DNA of 40,834 bases, from the NCBI GenBank assembly GCA_017516285.1, contig JAFXDD010000036.1, forward strand, positions 1 to 40,834, in the 5' to 3' direction. Source of the DNA: Lachnospiraceae bacterium. GTDB taxonomy: Bacteria; Bacillota_A; Clostridia; Lachnospirales; Lachnospiraceae. Position 1 is the stretch's first letter. Every line of letters starts with the position of its first letter. Positions 27,078 to 32,811 of this stretch are shown piece by piece. Under the pieces are notes generated by a model. The model made no database searches and had not been told where the DNA came from. It worked only from the letters and a program-made list of their open reading frames with translations. A program made the translations under genes and the position numbers.

Positions 27078-27080
27078 AAG

Positions 27081-27101
27081 TGCCTATAAACAGGGCATTT
27101 T
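27081..27101 (+). terminator. Weak terminator after the recombinase
   Basis: TGCCT (27081-27085) pairs with GGGCA (27093-27097), including one G-U pair, around a 7-nt loop, and four T follow. It looks leaky, so some recombinase transcripts may run on into the csoR-sipW operon in the present orientation. Confidence 0.35.
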
Positions 27102-27109
27102 CGGCAAAA

Positions 27110-27136
27110 TTTCGCAGAGTATACAACTCTGCGAAA
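27110..27136 (+). repeat. Right recombination site (inverted with respect to the left site)
   Basis: It has the same arms TTTCGCAGAGT and ACTCTGCGAAA as the left site, with spacer ATACA. The whole 27 bp is the exact reverse complement of 25679-25705. GAAAACCCCC follows, so a plus-strand transcript crossing it would form a hairpin without a T run and would not terminate. Confidence 0.85.
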
Positions 27137-27180
27137 GAAAACCCCCATTATAGTTGGTTTTTATAGTATTAGTGATTCTG

Positions 27181-27209
27181 TTGAAAATATACATATAGAT
27201 GCTTTTATT
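27181..27209 (+). promoter_or_regulatory. Weak candidate promoter for the csoR-sipW operon
   Basis: TTGAAA (27181-27186) and TTTATT (27204-27209) are 17 bases apart, 29 bases before the start codon. The -10 is poor (four of six). This is consistent with low basal expression that an inverting promoter could boost. Confidence 0.35.
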
Positions 27210-27237
27210 ACAAGATTATAGCACTGAAAGGAACGTT

Positions 27238-27552
27238 ATGGACGTAAGAAATGCAAACAATGAAATAAACAACGAAACACCTGGGATATGGTCTTCCAGG
27301 GAATACAGAAGTCTGATAAATCGCTTGAGTCGCATTGAAGGACAGGTCAGAGGAATCAAGGGAATGCTGGAAAAGGGAGCTTACTGTCCGGATATCGTGG
27401 TGCAGGTTTCCGCAGTAAATGCAGCACTCAACAGCTTTAATAAAGAGCTTTTGGAGGGACATATTAAAGGCTGTGTGACTCAGGATATTGTAGCAGGTAA
27501 AAGCGGTACCGTGGATGAGTTGGTAACCGTGATGCAAAAATTAATGAAATAA
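27238..27552 (+). CDS. CsoR/FrmR-family metal- or aldehyde-responsive repressor
   Basis: This 104-residue all-helical DNA-binding protein of the DUF156 (CsoR/RcnR/FrmR) family starts its core with NRLSRIEGQVRGIKGMLEKG. The copper-type ligand triad is complete: C50 (AYCPDI), H75 and C79 (EGHIKGC), with the same +25, +4 spacing as CsoR proteins. A longer frame begins at 27199, but GAAAGG at 27226-27231 points to ATG 27238. No copper ATPase, copper chaperone or formaldehyde gene is near. Instead it heads an operon of SipW peptidases and matrix proteins, so it may sense a metal or a reactive sulfur/aldehyde species for that locus (inference). The N-terminal ~18 residues are Asn-rich and probably disordered. 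Confidence 0.9.
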   Translation: MDVRNANNEINNETPGIWSSREYRSLINRLSRIEGQVRGIKGMLEKGAYCPDIVVQVSAVNAALNSFNKELLEGHIKGCVTQDIVAGKSGTVDELVTVMQKLMK

Positions 27553-27558
27553 TAAATA

Positions 27559-27578
27559 CCCTTCACGTGTAGGGAAGG
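27559..27578 (+). other. Intergenic hairpin between the regulator and the first signal peptidase
   Basis: CCCTTC and GAAGGG form a 6-bp stem with a 9-nt loop, without a T run, just before the GAGGAG ribosome binding site. It could slow translation or protect the processed mRNA. As DNA, the C-tract/G-tract symmetry also resembles CsoR-type operators, but the spacing is longer than usual. Confidence 0.4.
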
Positions 27579-27592
27579 GGCGAGGAGATATT

Positions 27593-28357
27593 GTGAAAAA
27601 AATATTTGAAGTAATAAAAACAGTACTGGTGTGGCTGATAGTAGCACTGGCTGTGTTTATGATGATATTTACTATCATCTCGGTGAATACCTTTAACCGC
27701 AACGACAGAAATCTGTTTGGCTATCGAGCATATATCGTAAACAGTGATTCCATGAGTAAAACGGACTTTGGTGCCGGCTCCCTGATTTTTGTGAAGCAGG
27801 TAGACCCCTCTACTTTGAAAGAGGGTGACATTATTACATATATTTCGCAAAGCAGTGATAACTACGGCGCCAACATTACCCATAAAATCAGAAGAAAAAC
27901 AACGGATGCACAAGGCAATCCGGGATTTATTACTTATGGTACCACTACCGGAATAGATGACGATATTGTTGTTACTTACCCCTATGTAATGGGTAAATAT
28001 GAGGGGCATCTGAACGGAGTGGGAACTTTTTTTAACTTCCTAAAAACTCCACAGGGGTATATTGTTTGTATTTTTGTGCCGTTCATGTTGCTGATTTTGC
28101 ATCAGGGTATAAATACTATCAGTTTGTTCCGTCGCTATAAAAAGGAGCAGATGGCAGAGCTGCAGGCAGAAAAAGCTCAAATTGAAGCGGAAAGAGCGGA
28201 GAGTGCCCGCATGATGGAGGAGCTTATGGCACTGAAGGCACAGCTGCAGGGACAAGTGCCAGCACCTGTAGTGGCAGAGGTTAAAGCAGAAGCGGCAGAA
28301 CAGGCGACAGCACCTATGACAGAGGTAAAAGAGGAAGCAAAGGAGGGGACCAAATGA
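27593..28357 (+). CDS. Signal peptidase I, S26B (SipW-like) with coiled-coil tail
   Basis: This membrane protease cleaves signal segments of exported proteins. The catalytic serine is S53 in NSDSMSKTDFG and the general base is H97 in NITHKIRR. A Ser-His pair in place of Ser-Lys is the hallmark of the S26B/SipW/ER type. There is one N-terminal helix (10-30) and a second at about 154-172. A cytoplasmic tail (about 180-254) starts as a charged coiled coil (EQMAELQAEKAQIEAERAE) and ends Ala/Glu/Pro-rich. The GTG start follows GAGGAG. The stop overlaps the start of the second peptidase. The tail is unlike Bacillus SipW and might tether partner proteins (inference). Confidence 0.88.
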   Translation: MKKIFEVIKTVLVWLIVALAVFMMIFTIISVNTFNRNDRNLFGYRAYIVNSDSMSKTDFGAGSLIFVKQVDPSTLKEGDIITYISQSSDNYGANITHKIRRKTTDAQGNPGFITYGTTTGIDDDIVVTYPYVMGKYEGHLNGVGTFFNFLKTPQGYIVCIFVPFMLLILHQGINTISLFRRYKKEQMAELQAEKAQIEAERAESARMMEELMALKAQLQGQVPAPVVAEVKAEAAEQATAPMTEVKEEAKEGTK

Positions 28358-28863
28358 AAACATTAAAAAAGATTTGGAGCATCCTTTCCACGATTTTGGT
28401 AGTGATGCTGGTTTTTTGCGCGGTATTCCTCATGGGCACACGCCTCATGGGGTATCGCGTGTTTAACGTTATTTCCGGCAGTATGGAGCCTGCCTATAGT
28501 GTGGGCGACCTGATTTATGTCAAAGATGTGGAGCCGGAAAACATCCAGCCTGGAACCCCTATAACCTTTGTGCTTAATGAAGATTTGGTGGTGGCTACCC
28601 ACCGCGTGGTGGAGGTAGATGCTGCGAATCGACATTTTTATACCAAGGGTGATGCCAATGATACCGCGGATGCAGCACCGGTGCATTTTAATAATGTAAT
28701 CGGTGTGCCTGTGTTTAGCATTCCGCTGCTGGGCTATGTGTCAAGCTTTATTCAGAACCCACCGGGTATGTATATTGCCATTGGTGTGGGCGTGGTGTTG
28801 ATAGTGGCTGTGTTCTTGCCGGATATGGTTGGGAAGAAGAAGGAAAAAGAAGAGGAAGAGTAA
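28354..28863 (+). CDS. sipW: Signal peptidase I, SipW type
   Basis: This 169-residue SipW-type peptidase is predicted to process the TasA-like proteins encoded downstream. Motifs are SGSMEPAYSVGD with S43, VVATHRVVE with H83, and YTKGDANDTAD with the conserved acidic residues. Membrane helices lie at about 8-28 and 139-157, followed by a short Lys/Glu cytoplasmic tail. Translation is coupled to the upstream peptidase (ATGA overlap). In Bacillus, SipW is required for maturation of TasA and TapA and lies in the same operon. Having two different S26B enzymes in tandem suggests division of labour between substrates (inference). Confidence 0.92.
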   Translation: MKTLKKIWSILSTILVVMLVFCAVFLMGTRLMGYRVFNVISGSMEPAYSVGDLIYVKDVEPENIQPGTPITFVLNEDLVVATHRVVEVDAANRHFYTKGDANDTADAAPVHFNNVIGVPVFSIPLLGYVSSFIQNPPGMYIAIGVGVVLIVAVFLPDMVGKKKEKEEEE

Positions 28864-28890
28864 CTATATAGTTAATTAATATTGTTTATT

Positions 28891-29050
28891 CCATCCCCTA
28901 CGGGGGATGGGTGGCAATCAAAGGGCATAAGAATACTTGTGCCTTTTGATTGCCGAAAGGCAAGACTCAAACTGGTTTTGAATTCGTGTTTGTTCAACAG
29001 GAATTCCGACAAGCATGAGTTTGAAATAAAAAATTTTCGAAGAAAGGAGG
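28891..29050 (+). other. Structured leader RNA 1 (hairpins A and B plus a third element)
   Basis: Hairpin A is CCATCCCC / GGGGATGG (28891-28898, 28903-28910) with a UACG tetraloop. Two bases later, hairpin B has an 18-bp stem (28913-28930 with 28937-28954) beginning GGCAATCAAAGGGCATAA, with only two G-U wobbles. A third region has GAATTC at 28980-28985 and 29001-29006. Its loop, CGTGTTTGT (28985-28993), can pair with ACAAGCATG (29009-29017), giving a pseudoknot or two alternative folds. AAAGGAGG at 29043-29050 follows. None of the stems has a T run, so these are not intrinsic terminators. The same A/B pair recurs at 32623 and 35871. Confidence 0.65.
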
Positions 29051-29060
29051 AAAACTAGAA

Positions 29061-30260
29061 ATGAAACTTACAATGAACAAGGAGGGGAAGACTATGCAGT
29101 TAACCAAGAAAAAAGTATTTTCTGCGGCTCTTGCAGTTTGTCTGATTGCAATTTGTTCTATGGGTACTTTGGCATGGTTTAGTGCTGAAGACGCTGTGAC
29201 GAATGAATTCATGGTTGCAGGCTCTGAAACCGGAGATCCAGATGACATTTTCTCTGTTGACGTTTGGGAAGATGGTGACGAAGAGGATGACGGTTTAGTT
29301 TATACGGATATTCTGCCGGGCGATACCTTAGAAAAGGTCGCTCACGTTAAGAATACTGGTTCTTATGACGAGTATATTCGTGTGAAGATTACCGTGTCCG
29401 ATGCAAAGGTATGGCAGGATGTTTACAAGGCGAATCTGATTCCCGTAACTGAATTTGTCAATGTGGATTTGGACAAAATCTACGGAATTGCTTCTTTTGC
29501 TGAGAATGATGAATTGGTGTACTATCTGTATTACAAGGATATCCTTCCAAAAGCAAATGAAGAAACAACCGATGCAGAAGAAGATATGGTCATCTTTACC
29601 GAGGCTTATATCTCCGAGCATCTTAATCGTGATCAAGCAGTTGCTCTGACCAAGGATGGCTTTGCAATCACAGTGACTGCTGACGCAGTACAGACAGAGC
29701 ACGTGGGTGAAAATGTCTACGAGGCATTCCAGACTGTGGGTATGGAGATTCCGGTAAATACCACATATGTCAATAATTTCGAGGAGTTGGAAGCTGCTCT
29801 GAAGGAAGATGGCTTTATTGTTCTTATGAATGATATCGCATATGACTTCGGAATGAAGATTCAGAACAACAACAATTTGTATCTGAATGACTATACTATG
29901 ACTCCAGCCACCACTAAGGGTGCACCTTATAAGGCTATGATTGTGGAAGGTGATGTGATTGTTGGCGGTTACGGTACCTTGAATATGCCAGATGATACAA
30001 TTACTGGAATTGTGGTTAATGAAAATGGCGTTCTTAGTATTTATGGCGGTTACTTTGAAGATACTCAGAATCGCGATGCCAACCGCAATGAGTCTTTGAT
30101 TTTCGTACAAAATAACGGTGTTCTGAACATTTACGGCGGAATTTTCAATGGTGCGGATTTGTGCGTAGATGCAGAAGCAGGCGCTACTGTCAATATTGAA
30201 GGCGGAGAGTTCTCTGTTAAGTCAACGTGGCACGAGAATCCGATTAGAGTAGTACAGTAA
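29061..30260 (+). CDS. TasA/camelysin-like secreted protein with beta-helix tail
   Basis: This is a predicted SipW substrate and surface or matrix protein of 399 residues. Two starts are possible. ATG 29061 has AAAGGAGG 10 bases upstream. ATG 29094 has its own AAGGAGG (29079-29085) and gives a compact signal segment, MQLTKKKVFSAALAVCLI, ending LAWFSAED as in TasA-type precursors. The first ~200 residues form the TasA/camelysin-like beta-sandwich (DILPGDTLEKVAHVKNTGSY, YIRVKITVSD). The C-terminal ~150 residues have regular short repeats such as LSIYGGYFED and LNIYGGIFNG, typical of a right-handed parallel beta-helix. No sortase motif or membrane anchor is visible. Confidence 0.8.
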   Translation: MKLTMNKEGKTMQLTKKKVFSAALAVCLIAICSMGTLAWFSAEDAVTNEFMVAGSETGDPDDIFSVDVWEDGDEEDDGLVYTDILPGDTLEKVAHVKNTGSYDEYIRVKITVSDAKVWQDVYKANLIPVTEFVNVDLDKIYGIASFAENDELVYYLYYKDILPKANEETTDAEEDMVIFTEAYISEHLNRDQAVALTKDGFAITVTADAVQTEHVGENVYEAFQTVGMEIPVNTTYVNNFEELEAALKEDGFIVLMNDIAYDFGMKIQNNNNLYLNDYTMTPATTKGAPYKAMIVEGDVIVGGYGTLNMPDDTITGIVVNENGVLSIYGGYFEDTQNRDANRNESLIFVQNNGVLNIYGGIFNGADLCVDAEAGATVNIEGGEFSVKSTWHENPIRVVQ

Positions 30261-30288
30261 AAACGGTATTACAAAAACTGAATTAGAG

Positions 30289-30400
30289 TGAGAAGTCCTT
30301 GGCATATTATTAAGGCTTTCTCAAACCACAACTGCACTCGCGTGTCGGCGTTTGCGAAATGCAGTTTTACATAGTGCCGACAAATATTTTTGGAAGGAGG
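30289..30400 (+). other. Structured leader RNA, pseudoknot class, copy 1
   Basis: A 12-bp hairpin with one mismatch and one wobble (30289-30300 with 30312-30323) carries GCATATTAT in its loop. It is followed by an interleaved pair of stems. S1 is AACTGCA/TGCAGTT plus TCGC/GCGA (30330-30341 with 30354-30366). S2 is TGTCGGC/GCCGACA (30343-30349 with 30376-30382). The S2 5' strand lies inside the S1 loop and its 3' strand lies outside, which is an H-type pseudoknot. GGAAGGAGG follows at 30392-30400. The 330-base gap 30261-30590 is filled by this element, the mini-ORF and copy 2. Confidence 0.55.
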
Positions 30401-30408
30401 AAACCTTT

Positions 30409-30513
30409 ATGACAATGAAATATAGTCAAATTTACATCGGGGGGGGGGTACAACCTCACTCAAGAAATGCATATTATCGAGAGACAACATGGAGGTTGCC
30501 TCAACCTAACTAA
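30409..30513 (+). CDS. 34-codon open frame with G10 tract (leader peptide or gene remnant)
   Basis: ATG 30409 follows GGAAGGAGG with good spacing and opens MTMKYSQIYIGGG; the frame ends at TAA 30511-30513. Its first codons resemble the starts of the other operon genes (ATGACA, GTGACAATG), but no signal segment follows. The glycine codons are a run of ten G. Loss of one G would open a 53-codon frame running through the following leader RNA to a stop near 30570. Gain of one G gives a stop just before 30513. It may be a regulatory upstream ORF, the remnant of a lost gene, or an untranslated spacer; expression is unproven. Confidence 0.35.
   Translation: MTMKYSQIYIGGGVQPHSRNAYYRETTWRLPQPN
30439..30448 (+). 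repeat. Homopolymeric G10 tract
   Basis: Ten consecutive G are unique in this window and striking in an AT-rich genome. Tracts of this length slip during replication and can change reading frame or the spacing of RNA elements. It sits between the two leader RNA copies. Confidence 0.85.
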
Positions 30514-30579
30514 CTGCCTCCGTTTGTCGGCGTTGACGGAGTGCAGTCAGCACTTACGCCGACAATATTAAAAAGGAGG
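30451..30579 (+). other. Structured leader RNA, pseudoknot class, copy 2
   Basis: CAACCTC/GAGGTTG (30451-30457 with 30492-30498) encloses a loop with the same GCATATTAT as copy 1. The interleaved stems are S1 (ACTGC plus CTCCG, 30513-30522, with CGGAG and GCAGT, 30537-30547, one bulged T) and S2 (TGTCGGCGT/ACGCCGACA, 30525-30533 with 30556-30564). Loop 3 is eight bases in both copies. The lower S1 pairs change together relative to copy 1 (TCGC/GCGA to TCCG/CGGA), which supports a real RNA fold. AAGGAGG at 30573-30579 serves the next gene. Confidence 0.6.
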
Positions 30580-30590
30580 TCATAGGTAAT

Positions 30591-32600
30591 ATGACAAAAA
30601 AGAAAACTACCAAGCATGCTCTGCTTATGAGCGCACTGTCTCTTATGATGTGTGTGACCATGTTTGTGGGTAGTACATTTGCTTGGTTTACTGATGAAGT
30701 TACAAGTGCCGGCAATATTATTAAATCCGGTACACTTGACGTAACAATGGAGTGGGCTGACGGAACTAAGGCTGTTCCCACTGTTGAAAGCAGTGATTGG
30801 AAAGATGCTTCCACAGGCGCGATTTTCAATTCCGAGCTTTGGGAGCCAGGATATACCGAGGTTCGCCACATTAAGATTGCAAATGAGGGTACACTTGCTC
30901 TCAAGTATCAGTTGAATATTGTTGCTAATGGAGAGGTTTCTGACCTTGCAGATGTGATTGATGTTTATTATGTTGACCCTGCTGTTCAGGTGTCAGAGCG
31001 TACTGCTCTTACCGACGCTAATAAGCTCGGCACTTTGACTCAGGTTCTCGCAAACATCAGCACTACCGCTTCCGGCAATTTGAAGGTTGGTGATAATCCT
31101 CATACAATTACTATCGCACTTAAGATGCAGGAAACAGCAGGCAACGAGTATCAGGATAAGGCTATTGGGTCTGATTTTTCTGTTCAGTTGCTTGCAACGC
31201 AGCTTACTTCTGAAAATGATAGTTTTGACAATCAGTATGATGCAAACGCAAAGTATGATGGCGAAGTAGGTACTGCTGATGAACTGGCTGCTGCTCTTGC
31301 AAAAGGTGGTAAATTTAAATTGCTTGCTGATATAACAGCAAACGAGAGTATTGTTGTGCCTGAAAATGTAACCGCTATGCTTAATTTGAATGGTAAGACT
31401 ATTACTGGTTCGAACTCAAAAGCAAGTGGAGCAGTTATCGTTAATAATGGTAGCTTAACGATTACAGGCGATACTGAATCTGTCATTAAGAATACCGCTA
31501 CTGATGGTGCCACTACTATTCTGAATAACGGTTCGCTTGTATTAAATGGTGGCAAAATTGAATCTGCTCCTTGGGGCGGAACGAATCAGGCTTGGCCATC
31601 TTATGGTATAATATCTAACGGAGATATTACTATTAATGCAGGAGCAACAGTTGTTGGAGCCCACGGTGCTGTTGCTGTTGACAACGGCGTTGGCGTTATT
31701 AACGGCGGTGATTTTTCCATCACCGGATGCTCCCTTCTTAGTGACCATGTTTTATATGCTCCGGGACAGTTGACCGTAAATGGTGGGGAATTTACGGTTG
31801 CTGTTGACAAAACTGTTGGTGGTGACTCCATGTTCTCCGGTAATATTGTATTGACGGGTGGTACATACAATGAAGATCCTTCTAAGGATCCTGTTAAGGG
31901 TATTAATCGCGTACAAGAAGGTCATCAGGTAATCGATAACGAAGATGGTACATGGACTGTAAAGTCAAATGCTGTTGTTCTTTCAGAAGCTCTTTCTCAG
32001 GGGAATACTGTTATACTTGAAGACAATATACTTGTAACAGACACAATAGAGGTTGCCGAAGGAGTTACTGCAATACTTGACCTTAATGATAAGGAAATCA
32101 TTATGAATGGTGAAGGTCGCGAGTTTGCTATTGATAATTATGGCACTCTGACTGTAAAAGGAGGTACTGTTGAAGTTGCCAACACCAATGGTGGTTCTGC
32201 AATTCGCAACTACGGCACCATGACTGTTGAAGATGCAACCCTTGATGGTGCTCCTTTCGGTGGCGATGCCAATGATGGTTGGCCGAGTTACGTTGTAAAC
32301 AACTACGGCGAAGCTACCATTAGCAATACTGAGATTAAGGGTGATCACGGTGGCGTTGCTTGCAATGAGGGAAGCAAGACTATTCTTAATAGTGTTACTG
32401 TTAGAATTGGACATCCTGCAATTACTAGCAATGGGGTTATTGCATATGCAGATAGTGAACTGAGCATCAATGGTGGTACCTATATGCTGAGCTATGGTTC
32501 TCACAGCAGTTGCAACACAGTTCGTATTATGGAGGGGGCAACCTATACTACAGATGGCAAAGCAACCTTCTCTAAGGGTGTTTGGAATCAGAATAAATAA
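30591..32600 (+). CDS. SipW-dependent TasA-like head with two beta-helix modules
   Basis: This 669-residue exported protein has the signal segment MTKKKTTKHALLMSALSL through GSTFAWFTDEVTSAGNI, the TasA/camelysin-type SipW recognition pattern. Residues about 30-222 form the TasA-like domain (WEPGYTEVRHIKIANEGTLA, YQLNIVANGE, DFSVQLLATQLTSE). From ~230, two tandem parallel beta-helix modules follow, evidently duplicated. Both begin with an ALxxG...L..D(I/N)I...V segment and share a PWGGTNQAWPSYGI / PFGGDANDGWPSYVV landmark and VNNG/NNYG turns. There is no membrane anchor or sorting motif. Its head is almost the same as that of the next gene, but the tails differ. A fibre or adhesin role is inferred from the fold. 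Confidence 0.82.
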   Translation: MTKKKTTKHALLMSALSLMMCVTMFVGSTFAWFTDEVTSAGNIIKSGTLDVTMEWADGTKAVPTVESSDWKDASTGAIFNSELWEPGYTEVRHIKIANEGTLALKYQLNIVANGEVSDLADVIDVYYVDPAVQVSERTALTDANKLGTLTQVLANISTTASGNLKVGDNPHTITIALKMQETAGNEYQDKAIGSDFSVQLLATQLTSENDSFDNQYDANAKYDGEVGTADELAAALAKGGKFKLLADITANESIVVPENVTAMLNLNGKTITGSNSKASGAVIVNNGSLTITGDTESVIKNTATDGATTILNNGSLVLNGGKIESAPWGGTNQAWPSYGIISNGDITINAGATVVGAHGAVAVDNGVGVINGGDFSITGCSLLSDHVLYAPGQLTVNGGEFTVAVDKTVGGDSMFSGNIVLTGGTYNEDPSKDPVKGINRVQEGHQVIDNEDGTWTVKSNAVVLSEALSQGNTVILEDNILVTDTIEVAEGVTAILDLNDKEIIMNGEGREFAIDNYGTLTVKGGTVEVANTNGGSAIRNYGTMTVEDATLDGAPFGGDANDGWPSYVVNNYGEATISNTEIKGDHGGVACNEGSKTILNSVTVRIGHPAITSNGVIAYADSELSINGGTYMLSYGSHSSCNTVRIMEGATYTTDGKATFSKGVWNQNK

Positions 32601-32622
32601 TTCCTTCAAAATTTAAGCCAGT

Positions 32623-32802
32623 CCTATCCCTCGGGATAGGCGGCAAGCAAAGGGAATGAGTCCTTGCTCATACCTTTTGCTTGCCGAGGGCTTAAACCCA
32701 AAGCAAAAGGGACGGCGAACCCGTCATTCGCCCGAACTTGTCATATTACCTGTGAATTTCATGTTAACGAATTTTATAACATATTTTTAAATTCATAGGA
32801 GG
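32623..32802 (+). other. Structured leader RNA 2 (hairpins A and B plus downstream folds)
   Basis: Hairpin A is CCTATCCC/GGGATAGG (32623-32640). Hairpin B abuts it, a 20-nt stem (32641-32660 with 32667-32686) with one wobble and one mismatch; its base CGGCAAGCAAA pairs with TTTTGCTTGCCG. Next come two mutually exclusive pairings, GACGG/CCGTC (32711-32725) and GGCGAA/TTCGCC (32714-32732). Just before the AGGAGG (32797-32802) is a two-part AT-rich hairpin, TGAATTT/AAATTCA enclosing ATGTTA/TAACAT (32753-32795). Relative to leader 1, T-A becomes G-C in stem B, a compensatory change. Confidence 0.65.
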
Positions 32803-32811
32803 TCATTAGAA

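Larger units (their letters stand above)
25679..27136. mobile_element. Predicted invertible DNA segment carrying its own tyrosine recombinase
   Basis: The unit is bounded by two 27-bp sites built from the same 11-bp palindromic arms around a 5-bp spacer. The spacer is TGTAT on the left and ATACA on the right. These are exact reverse complements, so the sites are in inverted orientation, and strand exchange between them would flip the roughly 1.43 kb between. Inside are a complete tyrosine recombinase, an outward-facing promoter at the left end, several palindromes and a 16-bp direct repeat. An integrated mini-element with att sites is the alternative reading. Inversion is preferred because directly oriented spacers would be needed for excision. 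Confidence 0.7.

Noticed and set aside
25679..27136. Conventional integrated mobile element with direct attL/attR
   Set aside because: The 5-bp spacers are exact reverse complements, so the sites are inverted. There is also no excisionase, replication, conjugation or cargo gene. The similar A-rich flanks in direct orientation leave some doubt, which is stated in the findings.
27137..27165. TATAAT on the minus strand just outside the right site as a second leftward promoter
   Set aside because: The -10 is good, but no acceptable -35 hexamer is present at 16-18 bases, and it lacks the extended TG.
28861..28874. TAACTATATAGTTA, a perfect 14-bp palindrome at the sipW stop codon
   Set aside because: It is AT-rich with no second copy and no promoter hexamers around it; chance cannot be excluded.
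28891..28910. Hairpin A of leader 1 as a CsoR-type operator (C-tract, TACG, G-tract)
   Set aside because: The sequence does resemble known CsoR operators and the operon encodes a CsoR-type protein. However, the equivalent stems in leaders 2 and 3 keep pairing while changing sequence, which fits RNA structure better than a DNA site. Kept only as something to test.
28891..28954. Hairpins A and B as rho-independent terminators
   Set aside because: None of the three A/B pairs is followed by a T run, and genes continue closely downstream in the same direction.
29328..30110. A 260-codon minus-strand frame rich in Ile, His and Asn
   Set aside because: It lies antisense to the first matrix gene, has no Shine-Dalgarno sequence and an unnatural composition, and so reads as a shadow of the plus-strand codon pattern.
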